Positions 45,691-57,054 of a DNA stretch of 64,000 nucleotides are shown here, one piece after another. The first letter of the stretch is position 1. Each line of letters begins with the position of its first letter. The notes below the pieces were generated by a model, which worked only from the letters and a program-made list of their open reading frames with translations, did not search any database and was not told where the DNA came from. The stretch covers positions 242,957,074 through 243,021,073 of the forward strand of contig OW240917.1 in the NCBI GenBank assembly GCA_933207985.1, read 5' to 3'. A program made the translations under genes and the position numbers. Source of the DNA: Pelobates cultripes (Eukaryota; Chordata; Amphibia; Anura; Pelobatidae).

Positions 45691-46165
45691 GTGTGTAAGG
45701 ATGTAGTGTGTCTGTGTTTGTGTGTGTGTGTGTGTGTAGAGTTGCATATTGTGTCCAGCATCCAGGAAAGGGGCAGCATATTCCCTGGTGGTCTGGTGGA
45801 GCTGCAGAAGCTCTTTGCCTTCACCTCTGCCGGGTGAAGGCTCTTGTGTGCGAGTCCCGGCACCACGTGTAATCGAGCGTTGCCGTGGTTACCATGGCAA
45901 TGCTCTGAAAGCCGGGACTCAGTGCAGAGGTAAAGGCAAAGAGCCTCCTCCCCTTCCTGCTGCGCAAACTCTGCAAAGACGTGGGGAGGGAGATCAAAAG
46001 ATCTCCCTGACCGGGTCTGTGTGCTTTTAAGGGGCTCTGTACAAGTGAAGTGGCTGTACCTCCTGAATGACCCACGGTCACAGGGATCGCACCTGCGGCT
46101 GGGCCCCCTGGAATGATGGGTCCGGTCGCAGCTGCGACCCCTGCGACTAAGGTAGGTACACCACT
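45691..46165. repeat. Compound repeat, right part
   Basis: Starts with a GT microsatellite (about 45716-45738). It has inverted blocks CTCTTTGCCTTCACCTCTG / CAGAGGTAAAGGCAAAGAG and GTTGCCGTGGTTACCATGGCAA, and ends GGTAGGTACACCACTGA. The 168-codon minus frame here has no recognised domain. Confidence 0.6.
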
Positions 46166-46304
46166 GATTGCAGCTTACCAAAACAAAAGAGAAGACAATA
46201 TACGATTCATTCTTCTTACCTTATCTCATGTATGGGTAAGGGTAAAGCCAGCCAAGGAGGGCACTTTCAATATGTCTATGAACCAGACTCCTATCTTCTA
46301 AATT

Positions 46305-46440
46305 AGGGGTAGGCAATCTCCAGCACACCTCTTGATGTGGATTACATCTGCCATAATGCCCTCACAGCCATATTGCTGACAAAGCAACAGGGGAATTGTA
46401 GTCTACAACATCTGGAGTGCCAAAGGTTGCCTATCTCTAT
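46305..46440. mobile_element. hAT-type MITE, relative of 5461-5596
   Basis: TAGGGGTAGGCAATCTCCAG at the left and GGAGTGCCAAAGGTTGCCTA at the right. Interior TCTGCCATAATGCC and GTAGTCTACAACATCTG. Flanks TTCTAAAT and ATTCTAAT are similar but not identical. Confidence 0.8.
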
Positions 46441-46873
46441 TCTAATCGGTACAAATTCTCAAATACCTTATAAGCCAGCAAATACACAGATTATTGGCCT
46501 GCTAAATTCTCTTCTTCAAATATACATATATTATTCCTTAATTTATAATTTTGTGAATTTTAGTTCTAGGAGACAGAGTTATTTTTATGCGTGTGTCTGG
46601 TTAGTAATGTCTTTGACATTTTTCCAACGTGGGAGAATTTACTAATGATGCAATGGCACAGATCAGTCATAAAACACATCAAATATGCTTTAAATTCTTA
46701 TAGATTAAACAGTTTGGATAGTACAGGCCTGTAAAACTGTAGAGAACATTGCACATTTCTGATTAGCCTCTGTTATTGTCCTGATAAATTGCCACTTCTT
46801 AACTGAATCTTTTACCTTACTGTGTCCAACAATTCAACAGTATACTGGTATTTATCTATCTTAAGTGAAAGGG
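46441..46873. other. No gene; unrecognised
   Basis: Nothing assigned. Confidence 0.5.
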
Positions 46874-47191
46874 TTAAAGGGTTACTACAAGCCCGCTGTA
46901 GTGTTTATGATGTCAAGGGTACTTCAGCTGGGTTCCCTGGTAATGGGGCAAACCATTTAACAACAGTCTTAATCTATCTTAACTAAGTTCCTTCTGGGCC
47001 TCAAGGCTCCTAACCTGCTGGGTTACGCACCTCTCAACTCTGCGGCCTCATGTGGATCAACACCTCTGGCAGTAAATGGTTCATCTCCTTATGTGCAGCT
47101 TTTCGTACTGGAATACTGAACTTAAAGATTCCAGGCACCATGGCCACTTTAAATCACTGAATTAATCATGGTGCTTGGAGTAACCCTTTAA
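46874..47191. mobile_element. TTAAAGG-type MITE
   Basis: 318 bp from TTAAAGGGTTACTACAAG to CTTGGAGTAACCCTTTAA, bounded by TTAA. An inner ACCATGG / CCATGGT-type symmetry is visible near 47137-47170. Confidence 0.8.
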
Positions 47192-47314
47192 GCATATTTC
47201 TTAATTAAACACTTATCTCTCTACTCAGACAGATTATTATTGTTATTATTATTATTATTATCTTGGATGGACAGACAGATAGTAAGACATATATATATAT
47301 ATATATAAAATATT

Positions 47315-48900
47315 ATTACACAGACACAGCCTGAGTCTTTGTGAGGCCTTAAGCAAAGCTGAAGCTTGAGACCTAAAAATACATCCATCCGCCCATTTCC
47401 AAAATCCCTTTTTATTCCCTGTTTTATTCAATGTTATTCTCCTGCACTCATACCCGATTGTCCTAAATGCATAGGCCCCATCCCCAATCACATTATTTCA
47501 ATACCCAGTACCCTGATCCTCCACTCATAATCCATGTATCACCCTACCCAATAATCAACATCACATTACCCCACTTCCAATTACGTTATCCTGACCCCAT
47601 AATCTCCTCATCTACATAATATCGCCCCATCTCGTATAACCTAAGCCTTATAACCACCTATAACTCCATTCTCATAATCCCTCATTAGCCCCAGCCCCAC
47701 ATCACATTACCCCACTTCCAATTACGTTATCCTGACCCCATAATCTCCTCATCTACATAATATCACCCCATCTCATATAACCTAAGCCTTATAACCACCT
47801 ATAACTCCATTTTCATAATCCCTCATTAGCCCCAGCCCCACATCACATTACCCCACTTCCAATTACGTTATCCTGACCCCATAATCTCCTCATCTACATA
47901 ATATCACCCCATCTCATATAACCTAAGCCTTATAACCACCTATAACTCCATTCTCATAATCCCTCATTAGCCCCAGCCCCACATCACATTACCCTACTTC
48001 CAATTACGTTATCCTGACCCCATAATCTCCTCATCTACATAATATCACCCCATCTCGTATAACCTAAGCCTTATAACCACCTATAACTCCATTCTCATAA
48101 TCCCTCATTAGCCCCAGCCCCAGCCCCACATCACATTACCCTACTTCCAATCACGTTATCCTGACCCCATGATCTCCTCATCTACATAATATCACCCCAT
48201 CTCATATAACCTAAACCTTATAACCACCTCGCTCCATTCCCATAATCTCTCTCATCAGCCCCAGCCCCAGCCCCAAATCACATTACTCTATCCCCATAAT
48301 CCACATATCCAATTCCAATAACCACCTCACCCCAAGTCCCACTATCACCTTGGCATCCATAGCCCCAAATCACATAACCCATAATGCAACTGCATCGCCC
48401 CATAGCACTCCCAGCCCTCATACCTCCTCAATCACATTACTCCTGTCGCCATAGTGTTCTCATCCTTTTCTGCCCCAGTTACATTTGTCTCAGAAAGGTG
48501 GTACCCTTATTCCACTCCCCCACGGTCCCAAACACATCAGCCCCAGTCCCATAGTGCCCTTATACTCTCCCAAATCACAGAGTGTCCTTGTTGTCCTTCA
48601 ACCCTTTAGTGGCATATATAATGTAAGGTATACATTGCTACACCAGGCCATCCAGATCTACCACAAAGCTGATGGACTCCCGAGTTCCTCTTGTCAACAT
48701 TCACAGTTTTCCCTATGCACAGTGCATTCTGGAATGATATCCACCTATGGGTAGTGAAGGGGAGGAAGATGGGGGAGGACTTGTTGAGGAGTCCCTCTCA
48801 CAACTCATATCTTTCACATAGAGCTGCATCATATGGCAAAGACCAACCACAGCTAATGGAATCTGTTGGGGACAAAACACAAGGTCCCAGCACGCACAAG
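47315..48900. repeat. Compound repeat carrying a 141-bp array
   Basis: Opens CACAGACACAGCCTGAGTCT then GAGGCCTTAAGCAAAGC. Both flanks of the array have the same C/A-rich style (CCCCATAATCC, CACATTACCC), grading into it. The right part has frames of 70-90 codons without domains. Confidence 0.5.
47558..48290. repeat. Tandem array, 141-bp unit, about five copies
   Basis: ACATCACATTACCCCACTTC recurs at 47558, 47699, 47840 and 47981 (exactly 141 bp apart), then at 48128 (147 bp, a 6-bp CAGCCC expansion). A degraded start follows at about 48275. Middle copies are nearly identical. Confidence 0.95.
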
Positions 48901-49559
48901 CCTTAGGCGGTCATCAAAATGGCACAACACTGGTGTCACCTCTACATCACTAATTTGTACAATGCAGGTCATTGCAGAATACACAATTCTTGTAATCTAC
49001 TCCACTTTAACAGAGCACTTGCACTCTCTCTAGCTGCTAGCGCACAGCTGTAAAGTTTAACCAAACTAGGTTTCAGATGTTTCTGATGAAGGGAAGATAT
49101 TTACAAAAAAAATTGCTCTGAAATTAAAAATATGTTTATTCTTATGTTAATTTTAAGAGCTGATGAAAAGGAAGATAATGAACGTTTCTGGCTAAATTTT
49201 ATTTTGCATTGCTTTACGAGGCAAACCACTACCATACACCGGGGAGGGAAAGGTTAATCATAATGGCCAAGCTCGATAGCTCACACACCCCATTCCCAGA
49301 GCTCAAAGCCTAGTTATTTATTAATAAAACATGATTTATTGATTGTCCTTTATGGTTACTGTAGTGTCTGTTTTTCCCAGTCCTGTTCAGAACAAAGAAC
49401 CTCAAATGTCACTGAATACAAGACTGTTGGACTTGTACATTACATTGCAAAAAAATGTGGTTCTCCCAAATTGAAGAAAAATGAAAAAAATGTTTGTGGT
49501 GTTTGTGTTTCAGCTTAAAATAATTTTGTCTATGCAATTCTTTCAGGAAAATTGGCCTA
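48901..49559. other. No gene; unrecognised
   Basis: Nothing assigned. Confidence 0.5.
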
Positions 49560-49790
49560 TCACAAATATTATGTATATATTTTGCATTGTGTTTATGGGT
49601 GCATTTTCACGCAATTTGGTTCACAAATCAAGTGAGTAGAAGTAACCATCAGAGGGGAAAAAAGTAGAAGCATTAAAAAAAAATATATATTGATATATTT
49701 AACATTTTTACATTCTATTGGTCACTTCTCACTTGATCGGTAAATAAAATCAATATTTAGCCGCTATCCCCTAGCCATCAATCATCTTTT
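49560..49790. repeat. AT-rich repeat with TTTGGTTCACAAATCAAGTG
   Basis: TGCATTTTCACGCAATTTGG then TTCACAAATCAAGTGAGTAG on the left; GGTCACTTCTCACTTGATCG on the right. Related text at 57055-57310 (CCATTTGGTTCACAGATCAA) and 62241-62435. Three aged copies of one family. Confidence 0.7.
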
Positions 49791-49885
49791 TTTTTTTCTT
49801 GCTACTAAGAGGCCTTTATCAAGATCAACGTGGCCTGATGAGCACCTGGGTTCCTAAGTGTGAGTGCGGTATCCTCCGTTTGTGA

Positions 49886-49991
49886 ATTACTAAAGGAACT
49901 CTGTAGGCAACATAACCTCTTCAACTCACTGAAGTGGTTATGGAGCCTAGAATCTATGGCTGTCGTACCCACATCCCTGTCAAACCATTAT
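49886..49991. mobile_element. TTAAAGG-type MITE fragment
   Basis: CTAAAGGAACTCTGTAGGCA then ACATAACCTCTTCAACTCAC and TGAAGTGGTTATGGAGCC, the end-plus-core of a MITE. Its rest is lost. Confidence 0.6.
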
Positions 49992-49999
49992 CTTAATAC

Positions 50000-50349
50000 T
50001 AGAGATGTCGCGAACTGTCCGCCGAACTGTTCGCGAACTGTCCGCCGGCGAACAATAGCGTGTTCGCGTTGGGCGAACATATCCGATTTCCGGTCCGCCC
50101 CCTATACGTCATCATTGAGTAAACTTTGACCCAGAACCTCACAGCCAGCAGACACATTCCACCCAATCAGCAGCAGACCCTCCCTCCCAGGAAGTGTCTG
50201 ATGACTGTGAGGTTCCGGGTCAAAGTTTACTCAATGATGACATATAGGGGGCGGACCGGAAATCGGATATGTTCGCCCAACACGAACACGCTATTGTTCG
50301 CCTGCGGACAGTTCGCGAACAGTTCGGCGGACAGTTCGCGACATCTCTA
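50000..50349. mobile_element. hAT-type MITE, 350 bp, perfect TSD
   Basis: Ends TAGAGATGTCGCGAACTGTC and its inverse GACAGTTCGCGACATCTCTA. The 8-bp duplication CTTAATAC occurs at 49992-49999 and 50350-50357 with no mismatch. The arms are nearly mirror images for more than 130 bp, with clusters of GTTCGCGAAC. No coding capacity. Confidence 0.95.
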
Positions 50350-50669
50350 CTTAATACTAAATAAAGATGCAGGGTCCTACAGCACTCACACTCTGACCCA
50401 CATTGACCTCACTTCAATCAGTAGTAACAGGATATCTTTCCAACTGTCCGACCCCACTTCAAACCACTCAATCACAACTTCCCTTAACTACTTCAAACTT
50501 TGAAATAATATTCAGAGCGGCATGAAATCTGGTAAATTTGCTGTGGTTACGTTCCTAAATTTTTCAAAGGTCTTTAAAACTGTTGTCCACAATATCTTTT
50601 AACTAACCTCAAAGCCTTCTCAGAGAGCATCCACTATGTAGCTATTTCCAGTAATCTTTTCAACCCACT

Positions 50670-50940
50670 GGATGAATTTAGTTCTCAATTTAATAATTTA
50701 GGGTAAGCTTTTCAAACTATTGGATAAACTTGTTAAATCATTTGATATTTTGAAAAATATTTTAATATTCTAATATTTTGATATGTTTCACTATATTAAT
50801 ATATTTGTTATATATGATATATTTTTAATAATGTGAAAAAAAATTTACTTTTAATTCAAAATATCAAATCCTTTGAAAATTTTATATAACAATATTAAAT
50901 TAAATCCTTAGACCTTGACTTAATAAGCTTTCCAAATGAT
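50670..50940. repeat. AT-rich palindromic repeat family
   Basis: Ends in CTTAATAAGCTTTCCAAATG, as in the element at 8489-8648, with GGATAAACTTGTTAAATCAT inside. It sits directly beside the CR1 fragment, and a second AT-rich block follows the LINE at 51840-52065. Confidence 0.6.
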
Positions 50941-50954
50941 TTATCTACAAAAGT

Positions 50955-51830
50955 TCACATAGACTTTGATAGAAACATAGAATGTGACGACAGATAAGAA
51001 CCATTCGGCCCATCTGGTCTGCCCAATTTTTTAAATACTTTCATTCGTCCCTGGCTTTTTCTTGTAGTTAGGATAGCCTTATGCCTATCCCATGCATGCT
51101 TAAACTCCCTCACTGTGTTAACCTCTACGACCTCAGCTGGAAGGCTATTCCATGCGTCCACTACCCTCTCTATAAAGTAATATTTCCTGATATTATTTTT
51201 AAACCTTTGCCCCTCTAATTTAAGACTATGTCCTCTTGTTGTGGTAATTTTTCTTCTTTTAAATATAGTCTCCTCCTTTACTGTGTTGATTCCCTTTATG
51301 TATTTAAATGTTTCTATCATATCCCCCCTGTCTCGTCTTTCCTCCAAGCTATACATGTTAAGATCCTTTAACCTTTCCTGGTAAGTTTTATCCCGCAATC
51401 CATGAACCAGTTTAGTAGCCCTTCTCTGAACCCTCTCTAAGGTATCAATATCCTTCTGAAGATACGGTCTCCAGTACTGTGTACAATACTCCAAGTGAGG
51501 TCTCACCAGTGTTCTGTACAATGGCATGAGCACTTCCCTCTTTCTACTGCCAATACCTCTCCCTATACAACCAAGCATTCTGCTAGCATTTCCAGCTGCT
51601 CTATTACATTGTCTTCCTATCTTTAAGTCATCAGAAATAATCACCCCTAAATCCCTTTCCTCATATGTTGAGGTTAGTAGGGTATCAAATATCCTATACT
51701 CTGCCCTTGGGTTTTTACGTCCAAGGTGTTTTATCTTATCCACATTAAATGTCAGTTGCCACAACTCTGACCATTCTAGTTTACCTAAATCATTGTGACT
51801 ACTAGATACATCATTTGGGAGGATGTTCTA
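50955..51830 (-). pseudogene. CR1-type LINE reverse transcriptase remnant, longest copy
   Basis: A 269-codon minus-strand frame (51764-50955). Residues 37-48 (RDLGVIISDDLK) and 81-94 (PLYRTLVRPHLEYC) are the region just after the catalytic reverse transcriptase domain. RVQRRATKLV (111-120) and ERRDRGDMIETFK (142-154) are the family's C-terminal signature. The catalytic part and the endonuclease are missing through 5' truncation; the frame may be only the tail of a longer ancestral ORF. The last 15 or so residues read through the normal end into the 3' untranslated part. The 3' end is near 50969 (ACATAGAATGTGACGACAGA on the plus strand). Confidence 0.9.
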
Positions 51831-51839
51831 ACTGTATAT

Positions 51840-52065
51840 AACTGTAATATTTTTGGATGTGCTTGTAAAATGATTTAATATTTTTGGATAAACTTTTAAA
51901 ATTATTTTTTTTCAAAATATAAAAATATTAAAAATATATAATTTACAAAAAATACATCAATATATTGAAAAATATAAAAATATTACAAAACTGAAATATT
52001 TTTTATAATATCAAATCATTTTTGAAAAATGTTTCCAAAAATATTAAATTATTTAAAAAAAAAAA
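51840..52065. repeat. AT-rich palindromic repeat family
   Basis: AATATTTTTGGATAAACTTT at about 51881 and AAATGTTTCCAAAAATATTA at about 52027 in inverse. Very A/T-rich interior. Member of the 8489/19005/50670 family. Confidence 0.55.
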
Positions 52066-54687
52066 ACGTACCCAATTAAAGTGAGACCAAGCTGTAATGG
52101 GAAAGGCCATTACAAGAACATGAAACTTTATCATCTACAGGGTAAGCAATGGAATAAGGATATAATGTTTCATAATGGAAAAGATCCGGGCCATTCTAAA
52201 GGCTCACTGGCATTATATTGGGTGGACACATGAGGTTCTACTCCCTCAAACAAGTGAAAACCAAAGATGGTACAAAATATATTGCTTTTAGAAAAGCAAG
52301 TTCATACATGTGAGGGTGGACAAATAGAGAACTAGACAAAGGAGCCTAAAGCAGATTGATTGGAACCCACCGGTCCATGGAGGTCACCATATTGGAATTC
52401 TTGTTTTTGTGATTTGCTATTGAATCTTCTGTACTTTTTCAAATAAGTTGAGTAGCTTTTTTTTTATTAAATCCATCAGGATTTAGGTTATTATCTCGTG
52501 CCTCATTAGATATAAAATTAGAAGAAATAGGGTAAATAATAAATCCTTTTTTTTCCCACTAGTTAACTCGGATTGGAGTGAAATGAATGAAAACCTGCTT
52601 GGGTCTCAAATTGTTACCTGTCATATTTTCTACTCTTAATAACAACAACTGTGCTGAGTCAATTTCTTTTGTTCACCCCCAAGCCACCCGAGGTTTTTAC
52701 ATTCTCCATCCTAAACCACCCTCCCCAGGTTTGGCTTTCTGATCCAGCACTGCGAAGCCAATAAAGGTCCTCCAAACATATTATTCCATAGAATGCATTT
52801 AGCCTTATTCTGTCTTTAAACAAGCTCACCTTCAAACCACTTAGCTTTTATTTTATTCAATGCACACACTCATCTGTCCACCCACTCTCTTATATTTTAT
52901 TCTGCTCCTACCGTGGTGTTGAGTTCCTTTCGGTTAAGAGCACACCCTAAGCACTTCCGACTGTCTCATTCATCACACTCACAGTCCCCTGACTCTTTGA
53001 ATTTCATTGTATTTATCGGTTTACTGCTTCCAATTAGGGATTATTTTTTATAATTCATGATACGTTTTCTACTCAATAAGTTTGTTTATTTCAAATTTGA
53101 ATTCTTGATGTCTTTGTTACATTAATGTATATTATTATAATTTATGTTCTTACCTCCCCCAGGTCTCTCATTGTGTTCTTTTACATTCTTTTAGTGTTTT
53201 TATTTTTTTGTTTGTTTATTTGTTTACTTTTATTTGTTTGTGTATTTTATTCTTCATCGATGCCTCGATACTTTTATTATATGCCTTGCAAGACTCCACC
53301 TCGTTCATTCTCTGGACTTTGACATCTCTTTATTTTATATGTTTTGGGACATACGATCACCATTGTCTTGTTCTTATTTTTTGTATCGAGTCTTCTTGTC
53401 TCTGTTTGTTATTCACAACACACTCATGTCAAAACAAACACTGTTATTTGTCTAAAATTTCATCCACTGGTGTCTCCGTATCATTTAGCACTCACTGAAA
53501 GTCCCCTTCTCTCGTCCCGCACGCTCGTCTCAGAAAGCCCACACCACTCTCACTAATAGTTTTGTTTGTTCACATCCCGTGTACCCCAGTGGCTTTCCAA
53601 TCTCAGGCTCTCCCCCCCCCTCCCCTTCTTGCTGTCATGTTAAACACGTTTCTTGCTTGTCCTTCTATTTTCTTCTGTCACAGTTCTACTTAATTTTCCC
53701 TTTCAAGTGGAACAGTTTATTTTCTCCCCTGATAATTGCTTCCGCTCCTCTGTTGTAAGGGTAGAGATGAGCAAAATAAAATCCGTTCATCCTATTAGTT
53801 ACAAAAGTATCAGCCCAACTTTAAATATATCCCTCTTCGGTGCAATGAGCTTGGCTGATATGGCTGCGATGGTGAATTTTATTAGCAAGTGGCAAAGATT
53901 AAATTGATAAACAGTAGTACCGCTAATATTGGTCTAATGATAACCACCAGTATTAGAGTAAAGGAATGTGATAATATTTTACTTTGAGGCAGACTGCCAA
54001 TTCAGTCCATAAACCCTTTAACCATTTGGTTAAGGCAGGCGCTGATACAGTTTGGTGTGCTTTTGTAGGAGAGTTCTATAATTAAACAGCTTCCTGGGGT
54101 AGAGCTGAGCTACCAAACCTTTTCCTAACAAGGTGTCAATACAATTGACGGAAACAAAGAGATAACATTAACTCACTGATTAATATGACAACATGATAAT
54201 AATATAGCCATTAAGCTGCCAAAAATAACAGCAATCCTTTGAAGAAATTTCTAGAGTGAAAGAAATATGATGTGGCTGATTTAATGAATAATTATATATT
54301 TTTTATTATAAGGGCAGAGGCAGAGGTTAAGTACTTGGAGAATGAGCGAAGCCCCTTGGTTTAAGTCAAACTGTTTATAAGCGGTAATTGCGCCATTAGC
54401 CTCCAAACGCCATAACCACTACACCATTCTGAAGTGTCTATTTAATATCCTGAAAGAAAGCAAAATTAACATGTGATATGTTACATTGTGTGTCAATAAA
54501 GTGGTATTGTGTGCAGATGAACTTGTAAGCCCTTTAAATCAATGATTATAGATGGTAGCAAATTTGGGATCTGTTACCAGTCAATCGTTCACAATGAAAG
54601 TTCACCATTCTATAAACCATTAAATTTTCACCAACACTTGTTTGTTTTTTTGTTTGTGACAGTTAGGCACCGGTGTAGGTACAGATG
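52066..54687. other. No gene; T-rich, unrecognised
   Basis: From 53120 to 53650 the plus strand is strongly T-rich, producing several overlapping hydrophobic frames of 65-96 codons that are composition effects. No repeat copy recognised. Confidence 0.45.
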
Positions 54688-54975
54688 TTAAAGGACCACT
54701 AAAGGCACTCAGACCTCTTTATGTCAATGGTGTGGTCTGGGTGCAGTGGACCTTTCGTTTTAACCCAGCAAGCTAAAACATTGCTGGTCAGTAGATACAG
54801 AAATATTCTGATTGCAGGGTAAACAGTCCTATACAGTCCTCTACAGCCACTGCCAGAGAGCATTTAATTGGTGCATTTTGTCGCACATGCGCACTAGCCT
54901 CCCACTGCTCCCAAATGGGGAATCATTGGATTGGTTGAAATCATCAAAAGCTTGGAGGAACTCAGTAGCTTGCCC
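54688..54975 (+). mobile_element. TTAAAGG-type MITE, 3' incomplete
   Basis: TTAAAGGACCACTAAAGGCA, inverted core CAGACCTCTTTATGTCAATG / GTGTGGTCTGGGTGC. Same group as 30323-30824. No right terminus found. Confidence 0.7.
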
Positions 54976-55296
54976 TTCGATTGCTCTCTGCTCAGATCTG
55001 TTTTTCTTATTTGTGCAATTATAAAGAGAGCCTGTAACATTCACATATCAGACTGATCACACCCATACGGGCGGTCCATAATCAAAATGTCGGCAAGCAC
55101 TCTCTGCACAAAAGATACAATAACCCCGGATGCGGCAGAGTGACAGCGCAATGATTGAGTTAAAGTAAGAACATTTCTTTGCACTTAGGGGGATCCATAA
55201 TCAAACTAGGAACTACATTCTAATGTTATTTTAATAGCAAGGCAAGGAAGAGATTTTGTTTGTGCACTTAGAGGTTGGGAATGACTTTGACCTCAA

Positions 55297-55590
55297 CTTA
55301 AAAGACCAGTTTGGGCACCATAACCACTTCATTCAAATAAAGTTGTCATGGTGCCAGGAAGTTCTCTGGAGCTTTCATATTGTGAGGGATTAAACCATTT
55401 ACAAACGGTATTACCCCAAAGAGTTTAATCCAGTGCACTTCCTGGCTATTCCCAACAATATCTGGTGTCTAAAATTCAGATAGAGGAAGCAGGGACTGCC
55501 GCCGGGCAGGGGTGCCTCTGATTGGAATAAAATTGTTAGCTGACGCTATAAGCCAATCAGTAGTTTACCATTCATAACAAAAGTACATAG
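55297..55590 (+). mobile_element. TTAAAGG-type MITE, degraded
   Basis: TTAAAAGACCAGTTTGGGCA then CCATAACCACTTCATTC with inverse AAGTTGTCATGGTGCC. Right end not seen. Confidence 0.6.
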
Positions 55591-55930
55591 CTGTGAGTCT
55601 GAGGCTTCTGCAGTAGCTGTTCCTACAACTGAACTCTTCTGGACCGTGATCTGGATTGTCCCACCTGGAATCTGCTAAAGCCACTTCCCCAACTTGGATG
55701 TCACAGCCTCAAGTGCTCCTATGATAATTGGAACTACTACTGCCTTAACCTTCCAAATCCTTTCTAGCTCCTCTTTAACTTCTTGGTATTTGTCCACCTT
55801 CTCATGACCCTTCTTCTTGAGGTTATAGTCACTGGGTATTGCCACATCCACCACTACTGCAGTCATTATTTCTTGTCAAACACCATAATGTTGAGTTGGT
55901 TGGCCAGTAAAATGAAGGGATACATACATA
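55590..55930 (-). pseudogene. Non-LTR retrotransposon protein C-terminal fragment
   Basis: The minus strand encodes TAVVVDVAIPSDYNLKKKGH, then EKVDKYQEVKEELERIWKVK and VVPIIIGALEAVTSKLGKWL. After a TAG it reads QIPGGTIQITVQKSSVVGTA. This is the C-terminal domain found after the reverse transcriptase in a group of animal non-LTR elements (DVAIPSD...VVIGALGAVTPKL...IPG pattern). There is a second stop just upstream of the Met. Different family from the CR1 and L2 pieces. Dead fragment. Confidence 0.8.
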
Positions 55931-56569
55931 TTTTTTAGATCAAACACCCCTTATCTCTTGTCACACATATAAAATAGTGGTTTGCATTTTGGGGAGTATG
56001 TAATAACACATAGCAGGGAGATTCCATATAGATAAAGGGTTAATTGATGCATGGGGGACACATTAACATACATACACCAACAGACACACACATTAATTTG
56101 ATAATTTTGTAAAATATGTAATTATAGGTTGCGTTAATAACTTGCTTTTAACATCGTGAACATTTCACACATTCCTTTCATGCACGATATCTTCACGAGA
56201 GTTAATGATAGTTAATGTATATAAGCGGGGTGGAAAAAAGACAACCCGACCATTTGTTGCATGGATACATCTCCCATATATGCTAGCAATCCACAGAAGT
56301 AGCTGTAGTGGTAACACCATTAACAAGAGATGGGATATAATTTTGTCCACCTCTATGTTTGATATAGTTATAATTAACTATATATAGGTTAGTTGATTAT
56401 GTACTTTTGTAAGAATACCATGTGAAGGGTGTTATAATGGATTATTAGAATGTGTTGAATGAGTTAATTTTGACTGCAGCACGTTATAGGGGAACATTTA
56501 AAAAATTCAAAAGATAAGGTATCATCTTGAGAAACAAAATGGTTCAAAAAAGTCTAGGTGTTTTTACAT
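55931..56569. other. No gene; AT-rich
   Basis: Nothing recognised. Confidence 0.5.
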
Positions 56570-57000
56570 TATTTTATTCAATGGTGTACATTCTAGGAAA
56601 GGGACGTATCACCTGTGACACTCTGATTTAATAGGCACCTGTGACAGGGAGGGGTGCAAAACTAAGGAGTTGGCCTAGACTACCAAATATTTTATGCATG
56701 GTCAGGTAAGTGCAGACCCCTTTTCTCATAAATATTTTTGGGAGTCCATGCCAAGTTTTGCACCCTTCCCTGTCACAGGTGCCTCATTCCAGAGCCCTAT
56801 TTAACTTTGTACTGCAGAGAGCCCGAGATGGAATTTTTTCCCCAAGTGGGTTAATCTCATAAGAGCAGACATTAGGCTGTCAGAGTAGGACCTGCCAAAG
56901 ATGGGGTACATCGACGTTGTGGCAGGCTTATGCAATGTATGATCATATACTGTAATTAAACCCCAATTTAAAAAAAAAATAAAAAAAATAATACAATCTG
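56570..57000 (+). mobile_element. A-tailed retroposon-like element
   Basis: Holds a hairpin of two 31-base arms (56633-56663 and 56754-56784; AGGCACCTGTGACAGGGAGG onward, one mismatch). It ends with AATTTAAAAAAAAAATAAAA, like a retrotransposed tail. GACGTTGTGGCAGGCTTATG near the end is a phrase I associate with frog retroposons. No target duplication confirmed. Confidence 0.5.
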
Positions 57001-57054
57001 TGAGCTTTGAAGTTGCTGTGGATGAGTGAATGTATACTGGATATTGTGTATAAT

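Noticed and set aside
45170..45837. Overlapping proline/serine/histidine-rich frames of 86-157 codons
   Set aside because: They are translations of the 25-bp minisatellite in several frames at once; no domain, no start context.
45675..46181. 168-codon minus-strand frame
   Set aside because: Covers a GT microsatellite and compound repeat; no domain.
47558..48290. CRISPR-like regular repeats
   Set aside because: Units are contiguous 141-bp tandem copies without spacers, in a vertebrate-type context.
53125..53556. Series of hydrophobic plus-strand frames that look like membrane segments
   Set aside because: All follow from T-rich composition and overlap in three frames.
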